A stretch of DNA of 64,000 nt, from the NCBI GenBank assembly GCA_002314445.1, contig DCFX01000097.1, forward strand, positions 1-64,000. Direction: 5' to 3'. The DNA is from Treponema sp. UBA1793 (GTDB taxonomy: Bacteria; Spirochaetota; Spirochaetia; Treponematales; Treponemataceae). The notes under the pieces were generated by a model that saw only the letters and a program-made list of their open reading frames with translations, was not told the origin of the DNA and searched no databases. Both the position numbers and the translations under genes were made by a program. Below, one piece after another: positions 52,613-62,366 of the stretch. Position 1 is the stretch's first letter; every line of letters starts with the position of its first letter.

Positions 52613-53668
52613 TTATTTTTCCTTTTTGGGTGAGAGTTTCGCCATTGCTTCGGGATCTTTTTTTATGTTTTCTACCGCATTCAATGCAAATGCCATAAAT
52701 ATAGAAAGAAAGAATGCTGCAAAAGTTACAATAATACATAGTTTGCCACGAGATGGCTTTGACTTTTGATCAGGAACTTCAGCGTGTTCAAGTATCTGGA
52801 ATACAGGAGTTTCACTGGACAATGTAACTTTAAGGACTTCAAGCTGCGTCTTGAGCTGGGTGTATACCTGCTGCTGTGCTTCAAGTTCAAGTTTAAGCAT
52901 CGATGTGTCAAGAAGAATGGAGGAAACCGCAGATGCATTATATCCGTTTGACACGGAATTTTCCTTTTTTCGTATCTGTCTTTCGAGATTTATTATTTCG
53001 TTATAACTTGTGTCTATATTTTCCTCAAGATTTTTTTTCTGGAGAAGATCTTTATCTACACCAAGCTGTGTAAACAGATTTTCCATATAATCGGCAGCAA
53101 AATTAACAACCGACTGTGCAAAGACAGGGTCAATGTCCGAAAAACTGATGGAAAAAACTCCGGAGTCGTCATCATAATCGGCTGTCAGCTGTTTTTTCAG
53201 AACTTTCCGGCTTTCTGCACGAGGGGATTTTTTTATTTTATAGCGGCTTATTAAATCGAATTTGTCCACTATAGCGTCAAGAAACGTATTTGTTCCTGCA
53301 AGATATACGGCGAGTGAACTGTAGGAAGAGAGATTTGTCGACACTCCTGCAAGGCCTGCAAGGCTGCTCAATCCGCTTGAATTAAGCATGGAGGAAAGGT
53401 TACTGCCCGATGAACTGGAATTGTTTATAAGCATAAGGGCTGTCGGTGTATATTCATTTGGAAGCGGCGATTTTTCGGGGGGCAGCTTTATCGAAAAAAT
53501 ACTGAAAATGATAACTACAATCATGGCCACAAGGGTTATGGTAATAATCATTTTTTTCCTTCTAAGAAGAACCGCGAACAAATCGATCAGGCTGATTTCA
53601 TCGTCACCTTTTTTCATGACTGGATTCTGCGGCGTGCATGATTCTTCTACAGGGGTATTTTCTTCCAT
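52613..53668 (-). CDS. Wzz/BexC-type polysaccharide chain-length determinant
   Basis: 351 residues. Two membrane helices flank the chain: MIITITLVAMIVVIIFSIFS (about residues 39-58) and LCIIVTFAAFFLSIFMAFAL near 310-330. Between them is a long periplasmic coiled coil (KNLEENIDTSYNEIINLERQIRKKE, KLELEAQQQVYTQLKTQLEVLK) and a PxxP-like VPDQKSKPSRGK before the second helix. It regulates O-antigen or exopolysaccharide length. It ends four bases before the SLBB gene starts; no tyrosine kinase domain is fused. Confidence 0.88.
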   Translation of the reverse strand: MEENTPVEESCTPQNPVMKKGDDEISLIDLFAVLLRRKKMIITITLVAMIVVIIFSIFSIKLPPEKSPLPNEYTPTALMLINNSSSSGSNLSSMLNSSGLSSLAGLAGVSTNLSSYSSLAVYLAGTNTFLDAIVDKFDLISRYKIKKSPRAESRKVLKKQLTADYDDDSGVFSISFSDIDPVFAQSVVNFAADYMENLFTQLGVDKDLLQKKNLEENIDTSYNEIINLERQIRKKENSVSNGYNASAVSSILLDTSMLKLELEAQQQVYTQLKTQLEVLKVTLSSETPVFQILEHAEVPDQKSKPSRGKLCIIVTFAAFFLSIFMAFALNAVENIKKDPEAMAKLSPKKEK

Positions 53669-53843
53669 AGGGTTCTTTTCCTTAATCAGACAAAAATTTT
53701 CAATATAGAATAACGAAATAAGAATACAACGAATAGGAAATTATGACAATGGCAGCCTGTTTTTGCCCTTTTCTGCGGAATCTTTGCATCTGTCCGATAG
53801 TCAGAACATATTTATATAATTAAAGCTGTCATTTTTATAAAAT

Positions 53844-54821
53844 TTAACAACAGCTGTCTGTTTTCCGGTCAGCCGGCAGTACCTTTTTTTTATATTTTCC
53901 GTTTACGCATATAATGCCGGTACAGACGAGCACAAGTGCCGCGGGGATTTTCCAGTTTGCAAGCATACTGCCTTCGCCAAGAAGAAGGGCTGAAAGAATA
54001 ACACCGAAAACAGGATTCATAAAGCCGAAAATTGATATGCGGGAAACGTCGTTGTACTTTAACAGGATGGACCACAGCGAATATGCGGCAGCAGAAAGAA
54101 ATGCAAGGTAAAGCAGCAGCAGTCCGGCCTGTACGGAACCGAATGAAAGACGGCCTCCCGAAATATATCCAGCAGCAATCATGACTGCCCCGCCGGAAAC
54201 GAACTGCCATCCGCTTAATAAAACAGGATTGTCGTACCGGGAAAAAAGGCGCAGCATAACCGCAGCAAATGCCGCGCCGACTGTCGATATGACCATAAAT
54301 CCTTCACCTGTCAGAGTAAAACCAAAATCAAGAGTCTTGAGGTTTCCGTTTCCGGTAAGATTTACCAGTATTATACCTGCAAAACCAATGATGCAGCCTG
54401 CAATTTTCCTCAGGGAAAGTTTTTCCATGCGGAACAGAAGCGATGCGATAATTATTGAAAAGAATATATTCAGGCTCTCAAGAATTGCGCCTTTTATACC
54501 GGTCGTGTGCGCGAGCGAAATATAAAAAAATACATACTGAATGACAGTCTGGGCAAGAGAAAGAACAATAATGCGGAAAAAAGAAGGCCACGTCCGGGGA
54601 ACCAGCAGTTTTTTTGATACTATGCTTCCCACAACAATAGAAATGATGCCGGCACAAAAAAATCTGCATCCGGCAAAAAGTATCTGGGACGGTATATCTG
54701 ACCGGTTGATGGAAAATAATGCATATCCTATTTTAATAACAGGAAAGGCACTGCCCCATAAAGCGCAGCAGATAAGTGCAAGGGTTACAACGACCGGAGT
54801 CTGCTGAAGACGAGGTTTCAT
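53844..54821 (-). CDS. DMT-superfamily (EamA) permease
   Basis: 325 residues with about ten hydrophobic helices arranged as two repeats; LICCALWGSAFPVIKIGYAL begins the first and LLLYLAFLSAAAYSLWSILLK sits in the second. Such permeases export amino acids or metabolites, or are nucleotide-sugar carriers. Substrate unknown. The gap 53669-53843 before wzz shows nothing but AT-rich sequence. Confidence 0.9.
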   Translation of the reverse strand: MKPRLQQTPVVVTLALICCALWGSAFPVIKIGYALFSINRSDIPSQILFAGCRFFCAGIISIVVGSIVSKKLLVPRTWPSFFRIIVLSLAQTVIQYVFFYISLAHTTGIKGAILESLNIFFSIIIASLLFRMEKLSLRKIAGCIIGFAGIILVNLTGNGNLKTLDFGFTLTGEGFMVISTVGAAFAAVMLRLFSRYDNPVLLSGWQFVSGGAVMIAAGYISGGRLSFGSVQAGLLLLYLAFLSAAAYSLWSILLKYNDVSRISIFGFMNPVFGVILSALLLGEGSMLANWKIPAALVLVCTGIICVNGKYKKKVLPADRKTDSCC

Positions 54822-54874
54822 GCGCCTATACTACATTTGAAAGGCCGGCAAGTCAATAAACAGCACTATAAAAA

Positions 54875-55429
54875 TCACCCTTCCCATTCGATTTTCTCTT
54901 TCCTGCATTCTTCTTCTATATGTTTCCGGTTTTCAGGGGTGCTGCCGACTGCAGCCGTATATGCACTTTTTACAACTACGCGTGATTCCGGATAGCGTTT
55001 CTTTGTAAGTTTTGCCGTTTCAAGCACGCAGTAATCAAGCGCAATTCCGACAATGTCGAACCTGTCGATATCATGAGCTGTGATTGACGCGCCGTATTCT
55101 TCCTTTTGTGCATCAAGCCCTTTGTGGACGACGCTGATCGTTACTTCGTCTCCCCTCTGCAGGACTGAACAGATGCCGTCTGTTATTTCTTCCTGCAGTT
55201 TTGCACCACGGGTATCCTGTACACAATGTACCGGCCATACTCCTCCGTTGACAGTGAAGGAACAATGGTTTACGGGGTGAAAATCCGCAGTTATAACGAT
55301 ACTGTCATACCGCGTTTTTTCAAGCAGGTTCCTGATATTTTTACAGGCCCGGGTTCCTCCCTGGACTGCGAGCGCACCGTCTTCCACAAAATCGTTCTGG
55401 CAGTCTACAATAACAAGACATGTTTTCAT
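54875..55429 (-). CDS. pncA: Isochorismatase-family hydrolase, probable nicotinamidase
   Basis: 184 residues. The D-K-C triad is visible: VDCQNDF (Asp9), VHKGLD and GIALDYCVLETA. The metal-binding DFHPVNHCSF and a following WPVHCVQDTRGA are specific to nicotinamidases rather than isochorismatases. It converts nicotinamide to nicotinate for NAD salvage in the cytoplasm. It is not clearly linked to its neighbours. Confidence 0.88.
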   Translation of the reverse strand: MKTCLVIVDCQNDFVEDGALAVQGGTRACKNIRNLLEKTRYDSIVITADFHPVNHCSFTVNGGVWPVHCVQDTRGAKLQEEITDGICSVLQRGDEVTISVVHKGLDAQKEEYGASITAHDIDRFDIVGIALDYCVLETAKLTKKRYPESRVVVKSAYTAAVGSTPENRKHIEEECRKEKIEWEG

Positions 55430-55460
55430 ACGTGAAAGTATAGCAGATTTTTATGATATA

Positions 55461-57014
55461 TTACATGCGGTCTTCAGAAGGCAGCTTTCCCTTTGCCTTG
55501 CGGTAGTTCTGTGAAAAGAGTGAAAAATTCGTATAGCCCGTTTTTGCAGCAATCATGCTGATTGTCAGGTTTGTCGATTTAAGAAGTGTCTGGGCTAAAT
55601 CCATCTTTTTTTCAGTGATGAATTCTTTCAACGATTTTCCGGTCTCTTTTCTGAATATTCTGGACAGATACGACGGATTAAGGTGGACGTATTCTGCAAT
55701 TTCTTCCCTTCTGAGATCTTCAGAAATGTTATCTTCTATATATTCCCTGATCTTTTTAATGAGGGAAATATCTTCTACTCTGTTTTTTTCATTGCTGAAA
55801 TACTCGCTGAAGTAACATACGAGCTTTTTCATACGTTCGACGGATTTATATGATGAAAGAATAGTCTCCATAGTTTCTTTGTCGTCGAATAAATCATTAA
55901 TTGATATTTTCTGGTCCGAAAGCAGGACTGCTATGAGCTGGATATATTCCTGATAAAATTTTTTTAACATGTCCGCTCCGCCGGGTCCGGAGGAAAGCCT
56001 TGTAAGAAATTTTTCTGTTTCGGTAATCATAATTTCCGGATGCCCGTCCTGCACCATTTTCTGCCATACACGCATATTCGGAAGAGGACAGGAAACGGCA
56101 GCCGGTGGAATTTTATCAATTTCAAATAATCCGCAGATATCTTCAAGCATGTTGTTTTTATAGGCAAGTATCCGGTCTGCTGCCTCGTGTATATGCGAAA
56201 GCTGAATGTCTTTGCCGGCGTATACGGCCGTATCAACTCCGTATTTTCCGGTAATTTCACTTTGAACTGATTTAAGCTGATTAATGTACGAGTCATAGGG
56301 AATCAGCCAGTCCGATTCCGGATAGACAATGCAGCCGTACTCACCGCTGGCAGCTGCAAAGAGCACGGTATTCTGATTCTCTGCAGTAAAATATTTTTTC
56401 ACAACAGATTCAATGTCCTGCCGTCCGCATTTATTTTTTTCCGCGTTTGCGGAAACTATAAGCGACAGATACAATTGTGAATCAGGGGAAAGCCCTATAT
56501 CAAGTTTCTGAATGTCATCAATTTCTCTGCCTATATCGTATTCCGGATCAGTGAATACCGGATGGAATACCGCATCAAGAAATTTTTCTCTTGAACTATA
56601 AATCATTTTTCCGTAAGAATAAATTTCTTCTGAAATGCGCTGCTGCCGCAATTTATTAACGGCCCGTGCAAGAACCTGTTCAATTTCTGAATAGGGCGCC
56701 GGCTGGAGTACATAATCAAAGACATTGAGTTTTACAGCTTTCTGTGCGTACATAAAATCAGCATGAGCGGTGAGAAAGATACAGAGGGTTGCATATTTAT
56801 TTTCGCGAAGCCAGCTGCATAAATCAAGACCGCTTTCCATGGGCATCTCGATATCGCATAGCAGAATGTCGATTTTGCTGCTGAGTATGATTTTTTTTGC
56901 TTCATACGCGTTGTATGCTTTGCAGACTTTCTCAATTCCGATTTTTCCCCAGCTGATTCCGCAGAAAAGACCGCTTACGACGCTGACCTGATCGTCGACT
57001 ATAAGTGCAACCAC
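55461..57014 (-). CDS. YesN-type response regulator with AraC DNA-binding domain
   Basis: 517 residues. The receiver has DDQ and phospho-acceptor D54 in LLCDIEMPMESG. A long linker (about 130-400) separates it from the AraC domain, with two HTH units (REEIAEYVHLNPSYLSRIFRKETGKSLKEFI and ISMIAAKTGYTNFSLFSQNYRKAKG). It is divergent from the YesM-like kinase gene and probably activates the transporter/GH1 operon at 59 kb. Confidence 0.93.
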   Translation of the reverse strand: MVALIVDDQVSVVSGLFCGISWGKIGIEKVCKAYNAYEAKKIILSSKIDILLCDIEMPMESGLDLCSWLRENKYATLCIFLTAHADFMYAQKAVKLNVFDYVLQPAPYSEIEQVLARAVNKLRQQRISEEIYSYGKMIYSSREKFLDAVFHPVFTDPEYDIGREIDDIQKLDIGLSPDSQLYLSLIVSANAEKNKCGRQDIESVVKKYFTAENQNTVLFAAASGEYGCIVYPESDWLIPYDSYINQLKSVQSEITGKYGVDTAVYAGKDIQLSHIHEAADRILAYKNNMLEDICGLFEIDKIPPAAVSCPLPNMRVWQKMVQDGHPEIMITETEKFLTRLSSGPGGADMLKKFYQEYIQLIAVLLSDQKISINDLFDDKETMETILSSYKSVERMKKLVCYFSEYFSNEKNRVEDISLIKKIREYIEDNISEDLRREEIAEYVHLNPSYLSRIFRKETGKSLKEFITEKKMDLAQTLLKSTNLTISMIAAKTGYTNFSLFSQNYRKAKGKLPSEDRM

Positions 57015-57094
57015 ATAATACTCCTGAAAAAGATTCCGAAGTATTATAGCACGTATATTGCAACGCGCATTAGAAAAAAAGTATTGTAAGGTAT

Positions 57095-58840
57095 ATGATT
57101 AGTCGCCATTATTTTTACAGAAGAATGCCTATGAAGCGGTTGGTTTTTCTTATTCTGATGGTTTTCTGTGTTCCGTTCGGCGCTTTCTTTATATGGTACA
57201 ATGCGCATGCCATTAATATCATCAATGACAGAATTGCGGAAAATACGAAAAGTAAAATTTCATATTATCAGGATTCCTCTGAAAGCATGCTGGAATATAT
57301 TGAAGGCTTTATGATAAATACGGTCGCCAATGATGCGAATTTCCGGCAGCTTGAATTTAAACTTTCGGAACTTGATGCACATCTCAATTCGTATGAAATT
57401 CTTCAAAAATATCAGAATATGATGACGTTGAATCCTGTACTGCGTGCAATGTTCATATATACGATAAAAAACGATTTGTACCGGAAAATCTATACATATA
57501 ATTTTCCTTTCCGCGACAAAGAAGTTATTGATGAGTACATAAAGAATAGAATCCTTTCACAAAAAACAGATATGAAAAAATGGACTGTCGAGAAAATAGG
57601 AGAGAAATACTATCTGCTGAGAATTCTCGGAATTAATAATACATACTGCATCAGTCTTGTTGATTTTGATGTGTTGTACAGAATGGAAAATCTGCAGGCG
57701 TTTCCCGAGGAGCATCTGTTTTATGCTGACGATACTATGCAGCCGCTTACGGATCTGGAAATACTGGTCCGGAAAAAAATCACTATTCAGAAGCTGCATC
57801 CGGGAGACAAATATTCAATCCTTGACGGGAACCGCAGGTATTTTTTTGTGAGTAATTATTCAAAATATCTTCATATGTATCTCATATCATGTTCTCCGTA
57901 TTACGGGCTGTTGAAAAATATGGACAGGTTTCAATTTATTCTTCTGGTTGTGAGCGTCCTTTTTATGTTTCTGATAGGTCTGTGTTTTGTTCTTCTGAAT
58001 CATCTCCTTATTTCTCCGCTCGATATGTTTGTACGGACAATGACGAAAATCAAGGAAGGCCAGATAAGCAGCCGCCTGAGTATGCCGGAATATATTCTGG
58101 AGTTTTCTCAGATAGGCACTGTATTTAACGGAATGATGGATGAAATTACAAAACTTAAAATAGAAAAATACGAACAGGAGATGGAACTGCAGAAAGTTGA
58201 ATTGCAGCGGCTGCAGATTCAGATACGCCCGCATTTTTATTTGAACTGTCTGAAAATATTTTACGGCATGGCAGAGCAGAAACAGTACCGGAAGATACAG
58301 GAAATGATTTTGTCCCTTTCAGGCTATCTGCGGGCGCTTTTTAAAAACCGGGATTTTACCGTATCTGTCGATGACGAACTTTCCAGCGTTGAGAAGTATA
58401 TGGATTTTCAGCAGCGGTGTGCGGATATTCCGCCTGTGCTTGTGACGTCGATTGCAGAGAACGTGAGGGAGTTTCAGATACCTTCCATGTCTGTGCTCAC
58501 GTTTGTCGAAAATGCGTTGAAGTACGCACAAATCCCCGGAGAAGTATTAAGAATCAGAATAACGGCAAAAAAGCTTGAGAGCGGCGGTGAGTCATGCATC
58601 AATATAACGATTGCAGACAACGGCCTGGGGTTTTCGGAAGAATCACTTGCAAAACTCAATGCAAAGAATCCCGATGAGAACAGTCCGGAACAGATAGGTA
58701 TTATGAATATCAGGAGACGTCTGGCGATTTTATACGGGAATAAGTTCGAAATGATATTTCTGAACCGCCACGGTGCGTGTATAGAATTGTTTATTCAACC
58801 GGAAGGTGTAATCCCACGGGGACTGTTGCAGGGGTATTAA
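57095..58840 (+). CDS. YesM-type sensor histidine kinase
   Basis: 581 residues with a membrane helix near 12-35, an extracellular region of about 250 residues, a second helix near 280-305 (FILLVVSVLFMFLIGLCFVLL), a HAMP domain (PLDMFVRTMTKIKEGQISSRLS) and a His_kinase region. The H-box is QIRPHFYLNCLK, a variant of the usual NPHFLYNTL. ATP-binding boxes are FVENALKYA and NGLGFSEE. It probably senses an extracellular sugar and signals to the divergent YesN-like regulator. Confidence 0.93.
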   Translation: MISRHYFYRRMPMKRLVFLILMVFCVPFGAFFIWYNAHAINIINDRIAENTKSKISYYQDSSESMLEYIEGFMINTVANDANFRQLEFKLSELDAHLNSYEILQKYQNMMTLNPVLRAMFIYTIKNDLYRKIYTYNFPFRDKEVIDEYIKNRILSQKTDMKKWTVEKIGEKYYLLRILGINNTYCISLVDFDVLYRMENLQAFPEEHLFYADDTMQPLTDLEILVRKKITIQKLHPGDKYSILDGNRRYFFVSNYSKYLHMYLISCSPYYGLLKNMDRFQFILLVVSVLFMFLIGLCFVLLNHLLISPLDMFVRTMTKIKEGQISSRLSMPEYILEFSQIGTVFNGMMDEITKLKIEKYEQEMELQKVELQRLQIQIRPHFYLNCLKIFYGMAEQKQYRKIQEMILSLSGYLRALFKNRDFTVSVDDELSSVEKYMDFQQRCADIPPVLVTSIAENVREFQIPSMSVLTFVENALKYAQIPGEVLRIRITAKKLESGGESCINITIADNGLGFSEESLAKLNAKNPDENSPEQIGIMNIRRRLAILYGNKFEMIFLNRHGACIELFIQPEGVIPRGLLQGY

Positions 58841-59002
58841 TTTCTGCAAGGTAACATTTTTACTATAACAATATCACATTTTTTGCATGCAGTGCGTATT
58901 GCGGCAGATACTGGTTACTTTTTTTGCATATTAATAATTTTTTATGGTAGCGGACTTGAAAAACGCGTGCAAGAATAATCAGTAAATCAACAGGAGGATT
59001 TT

Positions 59003-60478
59003 ATGAAATTACAACTGGCTGCTGTGTGTCTCACCGCTGCTTTGTCTGTTTTAGCGGTTTCCGGCTGCAAAAACCGTGTCGGATCGGTGGATTCAAAAGG
59101 GTCTGCCGATGAATATGTCGTTACTATCTATGCGCCGTATAACGGTACAACGGACGATTGTGCAAAAATTTCCGCAGAGGCTAGTAAAATAACAGAGAAA
59201 CTGATCGGCTGCAAAGTTGATCTTGTACGTAACGTGTCTGTCAATCAGCTGAATCTTGCGCTTGCTTCCGGTGAAAAACTTGATTTGTTCTATGCCTTTC
59301 CATGGGAAGTTTCTCTGTCATCCATGGCTGTCAGCAATCAGATTATTCCGATGGACGATCTCCTTGCAAAGTATGCTCCTGATATGCTGCAGTCCATTTC
59401 TCCGGACGACTGGAGATGCGTTATTATAGACGGAAAGAAATACGGCGTACCGATGAACAAGGATAAGGCACAGGGGCGCGGTTTTCTTATGGTCAAATCT
59501 GTTGCGGATGAAGTCGGGTTTGATTACAGCAAATACGTAACATATGCTGATCTTGACGCCTGCTTTAAAAAAGTGAAGGCTGCGCATAAAAACATGTGGA
59601 CTGTTGTACCCAACGGCGGAACGATGAATCATCCCGCATGGGCTGCGGATATTCTTGGCGACGGCCTCGGGGTTCTTGAGAACTGCCTGACAGACAGCAC
59701 AAAAGTGGTGAATCTGTACGATACTCCGTCATTTAAAGAATATTGTTCATATATGTATAAATGGTCTAAAGAAGGATACATGATGCCCGATGCTGTAAAC
59801 ACGACAGAGGGCTACGATGTGTATATTAATTCCGGTATCGGGTTCGGAACATTCTCTCCTTTTAAATCCGGAATCGAAGCGGAAGAGACGAGAAAGTGCG
59901 GCAAAGAAATGGTGATTGCAAAAATGTACGAACCTCATTCCACAACTTCAATGGTCAATGCCGCATGGTGCATTGCAAACAACAGCAAGAATCCCGGTAA
60001 GGCAATGCAGGTTTTAAATCTTCTGTACACGAATCCTGAACTTGCAAACCTGTTTGTTAACGGTGTGGAAGGTGTCCACTGGGAATTCGCAGACAAAGAT
60101 AAAGGCATCATAAAATATGCAGATGGCATTACTGCTGCAACAACCGGTTATTCCGTCGTCGGATGGGCATGGCCGAACGAGCAGATAACGTATGTGTGGG
60201 AAGGTGATGATCCTGATGTCTGGAAAAAACTGGGAGAGTTCAATAAATCTGCGCATTCTTCTCCTGCAAAGGGCTTTGTATGGAATAATGAAAAAGTCCT
60301 GAACGCAGTAACGGCCTGTAATAATGTTGTCGCAAAATATGAAGCAGGTTTACTTACCGGATGCCTTGACCCGGAAAAAACGATACCGCAGTTCAATAAA
60401 GAGCTTAAAGCAGCAGGTATTGATGCTGTCATTTCTGAAAAACAGAATCAGCTCGATGCATGGTTAAAGACCAGATAA
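59003..60478 (+). CDS. Extracellular sugar/oligosaccharide-binding lipoprotein
   Basis: 491 residues; AGGAGG precedes the ATG. The lipobox AVSGC marks Cys22. The mature part has the family-1 binding-protein look (GEKLDLFYAFPWEVSLSSMAVSNQIIPMDDLLAKYAPDM, MNKDKAQGRGFLMVKSVADEVG, NSKNPGKAMQVLNLLYTNPELANLF), similar to the LplA/YtcQ group that pairs with YesMN systems. It delivers a sugar to the two permeases downstream and has its own hairpin after it. Confidence 0.9.
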   Translation: MKLQLAAVCLTAALSVLAVSGCKNRVGSVDSKGSADEYVVTIYAPYNGTTDDCAKISAEASKITEKLIGCKVDLVRNVSVNQLNLALASGEKLDLFYAFPWEVSLSSMAVSNQIIPMDDLLAKYAPDMLQSISPDDWRCVIIDGKKYGVPMNKDKAQGRGFLMVKSVADEVGFDYSKYVTYADLDACFKKVKAAHKNMWTVVPNGGTMNHPAWAADILGDGLGVLENCLTDSTKVVNLYDTPSFKEYCSYMYKWSKEGYMMPDAVNTTEGYDVYINSGIGFGTFSPFKSGIEAEETRKCGKEMVIAKMYEPHSTTSMVNAAWCIANNSKNPGKAMQVLNLLYTNPELANLFVNGVEGVHWEFADKDKGIIKYADGITAATTGYSVVGWAWPNEQITYVWEGDDPDVWKKLGEFNKSAHSSPAKGFVWNNEKVLNAVTACNNVVAKYEAGLLTGCLDPEKTIPQFNKELKAAGIDAVISEKQNQLDAWLKTR

Positions 60479-60484
60479 TCTGAC

Positions 60485-60519
60485 GACAGGTCTCTCGTCT
60501 CTGCGCCGGGAGACCTGTC
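60485..60519 (+). other. Intercistronic hairpin after the binding-protein gene
   Basis: GACAGGTCTC/GAGACCTGTC perfect ten-base stem with a 15-base loop, no T tract, between the binding protein and the first permease. Such stems protect upstream mRNA and keep the binding protein in excess over the permeases. Confidence 0.5.
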
Positions 60520-60535
60520 TCCAAGGAGACATTTG

Positions 60536-61459
60536 ATGGGAAAAAAAATTACAGCAAAAAAAATAGTAAGTTTCATTCCGTTTTATATTATGATGCTTCC
60601 CGGAATTGTGTATATCATAATAAATAATTATATTCCGATGTCAGGTGTGGTATTGGCATTTAAGCGGTACGATTACAAACTGGGAATGTACCGGAGCAGG
60701 TTTACGGGTTTTGATAATTTCAAGTTCCTCTTCAAAACAAAAGACGCTTTTAATATTACGAAAAACACGCTGCTGTACAATGCTGTATTCATTATTATCG
60801 GCACAGCAGCCGCTATCACCGTTGCGATTATCCTGAATGATATTACCGGCAAGAGAATAAAAAAAATGTGCCAGACATGTATTCTCGTTCCGTATCTTAT
60901 TTCGATGGTCGTCGTCAGTTATATCGTGTACGGATTTTTAAATTCACAATTCGGTTTTATCAATAAGTCTGTTCTTGAGCCTATGGGAATAAAACCGGTT
61001 TCATGGTATTCGACGCCGTCATACTGGCCGTTTATCCTCGTTTTCGTCAATTTGTGGAAAAATCTCGGGTATAACTGCATTATTTATTATGCGACAATAG
61101 TCGGAATCGACAGAAGTTATTATGAAGCCGCAGAAATAGACGGAGCGGGAAAGTGGCAGCAGATAAGGTACATAACTCTTCCCTGCCTGAAAACGACGAT
61201 TATTATACTCACGCTTATGGCAATCGGAAGAATATTCTATTCCGATTTCGGCCTCTTCTATCAGGTGCCTATGAACAGCGGTGCGCTTATAGATGCAACG
61301 AATACGATTGATACCTACGTATACCGCGGCCTTACTCAGATGAACAACATCGGTATGGCAGCTGCAGCAGGATTCTATCAGTCGGTGGTCGGATTCGTGC
61401 TTATTCTTTCGGCAAACCAGATAGTACGGAAGGTAAACAAAGAAAGTGCTTTGTTCTAG
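60536..61459 (+). CDS. ABC transporter permease, LplB/YtcP-type
   Basis: 307 residues; the ATG at 60536 is favoured over the TTG at 60533, given AAGGAGAC upstream. Six membrane helices and the EAA loop (YYEAAEIDGAGKWQQIRYITLPCLKTTIIILTLM) identify a carbohydrate-type (MalF-like) permease. No ATPase is encoded in the operon, so a shared MsmX-like ATPase elsewhere is expected, as usual for this class. Confidence 0.92.
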   Translation: MGKKITAKKIVSFIPFYIMMLPGIVYIIINNYIPMSGVVLAFKRYDYKLGMYRSRFTGFDNFKFLFKTKDAFNITKNTLLYNAVFIIIGTAAAITVAIILNDITGKRIKKMCQTCILVPYLISMVVVSYIVYGFLNSQFGFINKSVLEPMGIKPVSWYSTPSYWPFILVFVNLWKNLGYNCIIYYATIVGIDRSYYEAAEIDGAGKWQQIRYITLPCLKTTIIILTLMAIGRIFYSDFGLFYQVPMNSGALIDATNTIDTYVYRGLTQMNNIGMAAAAGFYQSVVGFVLILSANQIVRKVNKESALF

Positions 61460-61468
61460 GAGATTGTA

Positions 61469-62344
61469 ATGACAAATAAAAAATCGTATCAGATGGTAAT
61501 AACAACCGTTATGATTGTTATCAGTCTTATATGTATCATTCCGTTTATCCTTCTGATAAGCTCTTCAATTACGTCGGAAGAGATGCTTGTTAAAAACGGT
61601 TACTCATTCTGGCCGAAGAAACTTGATTTGAGCGCGTATAAATATCTGCTGTTCGGCTCCGGTGCCGTGCTAAGAGGGTATGCAATATCCATCATCGTCA
61701 CCGTATCGGGAACTTTGTTAAGTCTTCTGCTGACAATAATGTTCGCATATCCGCTGTCAAGGAAGGATCTGCCGGGCAGAAATATTTTTTCGTTTTTTAT
61801 TTTTTTTACGATGCTGTTTAACGGTGGTCTTGTTCCCACGTATATTATGTGGACACAACTGTTCCACATAAAAAACACCATATGGGCGCTTGTTTTTCCG
61901 AACCTGCTCATGAACGCTTTTAACGTCATTATGATGCGGACGTATTTTATGACGAACATTCCCGAAGAAGTTATTGAAGCTGCAAGAATCGACGGTTCGG
62001 GAGAATTCCGCATATTGTTCGGTATTATAGTTCCGATGGCACTTCCCATAATAATAACAATTACACTGCTTGTCGGACTCGGCTATTGGAATGACTGGCT
62101 CAATGGTTTGTACTATATTAACAATGATAAATATTATAGCATTCAGGTACTTCTGACAAAAATGCTGGAAAATGTTGAAATGGTAAAGAAGGCTTCCTCT
62201 GCAGGCGCTTCCACTATGAAAATGCCGTCGACTTCCATCCGGATGGCAGTTGCAGTAATCGGTGCGCTTCCGGTACTTGTCGTCTATCCGTTTTTCCAGA
62301 AATATTTTGTTAAAGGTATTGTAATCGGTGCGGTAAAAGGGTAA
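61469..62344 (+). CDS. ABC transporter permease, LplC/YtcP-type
   Basis: 291 residues, MalG-like, six helices, EAA loop EEVIEAARIDGSGEFRILFGIIVPMALPIIITITLL. It starts ten bases after the first permease and ends 22 bases before the GH1 gene. It would complete the sugar or oligosaccharide importer with the lipoprotein upstream. Confidence 0.92.
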   Translation: MTNKKSYQMVITTVMIVISLICIIPFILLISSSITSEEMLVKNGYSFWPKKLDLSAYKYLLFGSGAVLRGYAISIIVTVSGTLLSLLLTIMFAYPLSRKDLPGRNIFSFFIFFTMLFNGGLVPTYIMWTQLFHIKNTIWALVFPNLLMNAFNVIMMRTYFMTNIPEEVIEAARIDGSGEFRILFGIIVPMALPIIITITLLVGLGYWNDWLNGLYYINNDKYYSIQVLLTKMLENVEMVKKASSAGASTMKMPSTSIRMAVAVIGALPVLVVYPFFQKYFVKGIVIGAVKG

Positions 62345-62366
62345 TCAAAAAATACGAGGTAGTAAT

